Assembly (NCBI GenBank): GCA_964472135.1
Contig: CAYYJB010000024.1
Coordinates: forward strand, 1 to 33,105
DNA length: 33,105 nucleotides
Origin: JAUREX01 sp964472135
Lineage (GTDB): Bacteria; Pseudomonadota; Alphaproteobacteria; Rhodobacterales; Rhodobacteraceae
Direction: 5' to 3'
Below, one piece after another: positions 30,931 through 33,105 of this stretch. The notes under the pieces are model-generated. The model saw only the letters and a list, made by a program, of their open reading frames with translations. It was not told the origin of the DNA and ran no database searches. The position numbers were made by a program, and so were the translations under genes. Each line of letters opens with the position of its first letter. Positions within the stretch are counted from its first letter, which is position 1.

Positions 30931-30980
30931 GACCGTCACAACGGCTTCCTGGCGTGACGGTGGCACACAATGGAGCATTT
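30931..30980 (+). ncRNA. SAM/SAH riboswitch upstream of metK
   Basis: The stem CCGTCAC (30933-30939) pairs with GTGACGG (30954-30960). The loop AACGGCTTCCTGGC is as in the published Rhodobacterales SAM/SAH class, and GCTTCC of the loop can pair with GGAGC (30972-30976) to form the pseudoknot. That GGAG is also the ribosome site of metK, so ligand binding would hide it and block translation. The class occurs in front of metK in Rhodobacterales, which fits this position. Identification is by my reading of the motif, not by covariance search. Confidence 0.92.
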
Positions 30981-30983
30981 CCC

Positions 30984-32150
<1,167 letters not shown>

Positions 32151-32151
32151 C

Positions 32152-32925
32152 ATGGACGGGGCCGGGGAAGACGCGGACACGCATCCGCCCTCGGCCCCCG
32201 CGCCGCTCTGGCGCAACTTCTACGGCCGCACCTCGGGCAAGACGCTGCGCCCGATCCAGCGCCGCCGGCTCGGCGCCGATCTCGGCCCGCTCGTGCCCGC
32301 GGGCATCGACCGCGCGACCAACCCCGACCGCCGGCCGATCGACCCTCGGGCGATCTTTGCGACCCCCCGTCCGCTCTGGCTCGAGATCGGCTTTGGCGGG
32401 GGTGAGCACATGGTCCATCAGGCCGCCCGCCATCCCGAGGTCGGGATCCTCGGGGCCGAGCCCTTCATCAACGGCATCGCGATGCTCCTGCGCCGCATCG
32501 CCGAGGCCGGGGTCGCCAATGTCGCGATCCATCCGGGCGATGTGCGCGACCTCTTCGACGTGCTGCCGCCCGCGTCGGTCGGGCGGGTCTTTCTGAATTA
32601 TCCCGACCCCTGGCCCAAGCGGCGCCACCACCGCCGCCGCTTCGTGACGCCCGAACACCTCGACCCGCTCGCGCGCGTGATGGCCGCGGGGGCCGAGCTT
32701 CGGCTTGCGACCGACATCCCCGACTACATGCGCCAGGCGCTTGATGAGGTGCCGCCCGCGGGCTTCGCGCTCCGGGCAGGGCCGGTCGCGGCGCCCCCGT
32801 GGGAGGGGTGGATCACCACCCGCTACGAGGCCAAGGCCCAGCGCGAGGGGCGCGCGCCGGCCTATGCGGCCTTCGTCCGCACCGGGGCGCCCGTCAGGAC
32901 GCAAGCCCCCCCTCGCGCAGGATGA
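32152..32925 (+). CDS. trmB: tRNA (guanine-N7-)-methyltransferase TrmB
   Basis: A 257-residue SAM-dependent methyltransferase forming 7-methylguanosine at position 46 of tRNAs. The SAM-binding strand and loop is LWLEIGFGGGEHM (about residues 75-87), and the TrmB signature FLNYPDPWPKRRHHRRRF (about 148-165) is complete, followed by RLATDIPDYM. An N-terminal segment of about 70 residues with LWRNFYGRTSGKTLRP is usual in Rhodobacterales. It starts one base after metK. Its last 32 bases overlap the 3' end of ureG on the other strand, so the C-terminal tail (about the last 10 residues) is free to vary. Confidence 0.93.
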   Translation: MDGAGEDADTHPPSAPAPLWRNFYGRTSGKTLRPIQRRRLGADLGPLVPAGIDRATNPDRRPIDPRAIFATPRPLWLEIGFGGGEHMVHQAARHPEVGILGAEPFINGIAMLLRRIAEAGVANVAIHPGDVRDLFDVLPPASVGRVFLNYPDPWPKRRHHRRRFVTPEHLDPLARVMAAGAELRLATDIPDYMRQALDEVPPAGFALRAGPVAAPPWEGWITTRYEAKAQREGRAPAYAAFVRTGAPVRTQAPPRAG

Positions 32926-33105
32926 AGGCCGCGACCTCCTCCACCCCCCGCCCGTGGCGGAGCTGCGCGAGCACATAGGGCCGCGCGCCCCGCGCCCGCT
33001 CGGTGTCGGACCGCAGGAGGTCGAGATCGACCCCCACATGGGGCGCAAGATCGGTCTTGTTGACGACGAGCAGATCCGACCGCGCCACCCCCGGCCCCTT
33101 CTTGC
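32894..33105 (-). CDS. ureG: Urease accessory protein UreG (C-terminal part)
   Basis: The end of a UreG GTPase, which delivers nickel to urease with UreD, UreE and UreF. Only the last 70 residues are in the window; the frame remains open to base 33105. It reads KKGPGVARSDLLVVNKTDLAPHVG, with the G4 motif NKTD and the base-recognition context of UreG, then GARPYVLAQLRHGRGVEEVAAFI. The P-loop and metal-binding CPH motif are outside. The stop (TGA at 32896-32894) lies inside the end of trmB, so the two genes overlap tail to tail. It suggests a urease cluster to the right. Confidence 0.88.
   Translation of the reverse strand, partial: KKGPGVARSDLLVVNKTDLAPHVGVDLDLLRSDTERARGARPYVLAQLRHGRGVEEVAAFILREGGLAS

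Noticed and set aside
30954..30983. Earlier GTG start for metK
   Set aside because: It falls in the 3' strand of the riboswitch stem, and the ATG at 30984 has the ribosome site and the conserved N-terminus.

Overview
The window is a GC-rich (about 70%), densely coded chromosomal segment of an alphaproteobacterium, almost certainly a member of the Rhodobacteraceae (Paracoccus/Rhodobacter-like). The signs are gene content (methylsuccinyl-CoA dehydrogenase and a CoA epimerase of the ethylmalonyl-CoA pathway, an Irr regulator beside fabA/fabB/fabI, DUF1467 behind the epimerase), a SAM/SAH riboswitch in front of metK (a class known from Rhodobacterales), and ten promoter-like sequences that share a TTGnnn-N17/18-TAnnnn form.

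Layout: 1-2753 is the end of a branched-chain amino acid ABC operon (livF partial, livH, livM). 2829-4126 holds a DUF502 membrane protein overlapping a LysE/ArgO-type exporter. On the minus strand, 4123-9752 carries the epimerase with DUF1467, the envelope/ribosome cluster YfgM-like TPR protein - BamB-like lipoprotein - Der GTPase, and a soluble PhoR-like kinase. A 100-N assembly gap (8156-8255) sits inside the TPR gene. 9787-13078 has type II DAHP synthase, a GlxA/AraC regulator and a TauE-type permease. 13247-14941 is mcd. 14948-20550 is a packed minus-strand run: irr, type II haloacid dehalogenase-like HAD protein, alpha/beta hydrolase, a fused VTT-membrane/flavin disulfide reductase protein, a CDP-alcohol phosphatidyltransferase and a DUF5765 membrane protein.

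20681-24394 is the unsaturated fatty acid locus fabA, fabB, fabI, but fabA and fabB are separated by a low-GC (about 36% in sampled lines), opposite-strand gene of 311 codons at 21307-22242. It encodes a two-TM, coiled-coil protein whose C-terminus resembles a PD-(D/E)XK nuclease, and it has the most consensus-like promoter in the window. This single-gene insertion is the clearest accessory, possibly undescribed element here. A 42-codon membrane-peptide ORF overlaps its 3' end on the other strand.

24402-33105 holds a divergent glycosyltransferase-like gene, then miaB, phoH, ybeY, corC, lnt, riboswitch, metK, trmB, and finally the end of ureG on the minus strand. Most genes are housekeeping. 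No tRNA, rRNA, CRISPR, integrase or IS element was seen, and no gene-free stretch exceeds 300 bases; the longest intergenic spaces are 120-170 bases and lie between divergent genes.
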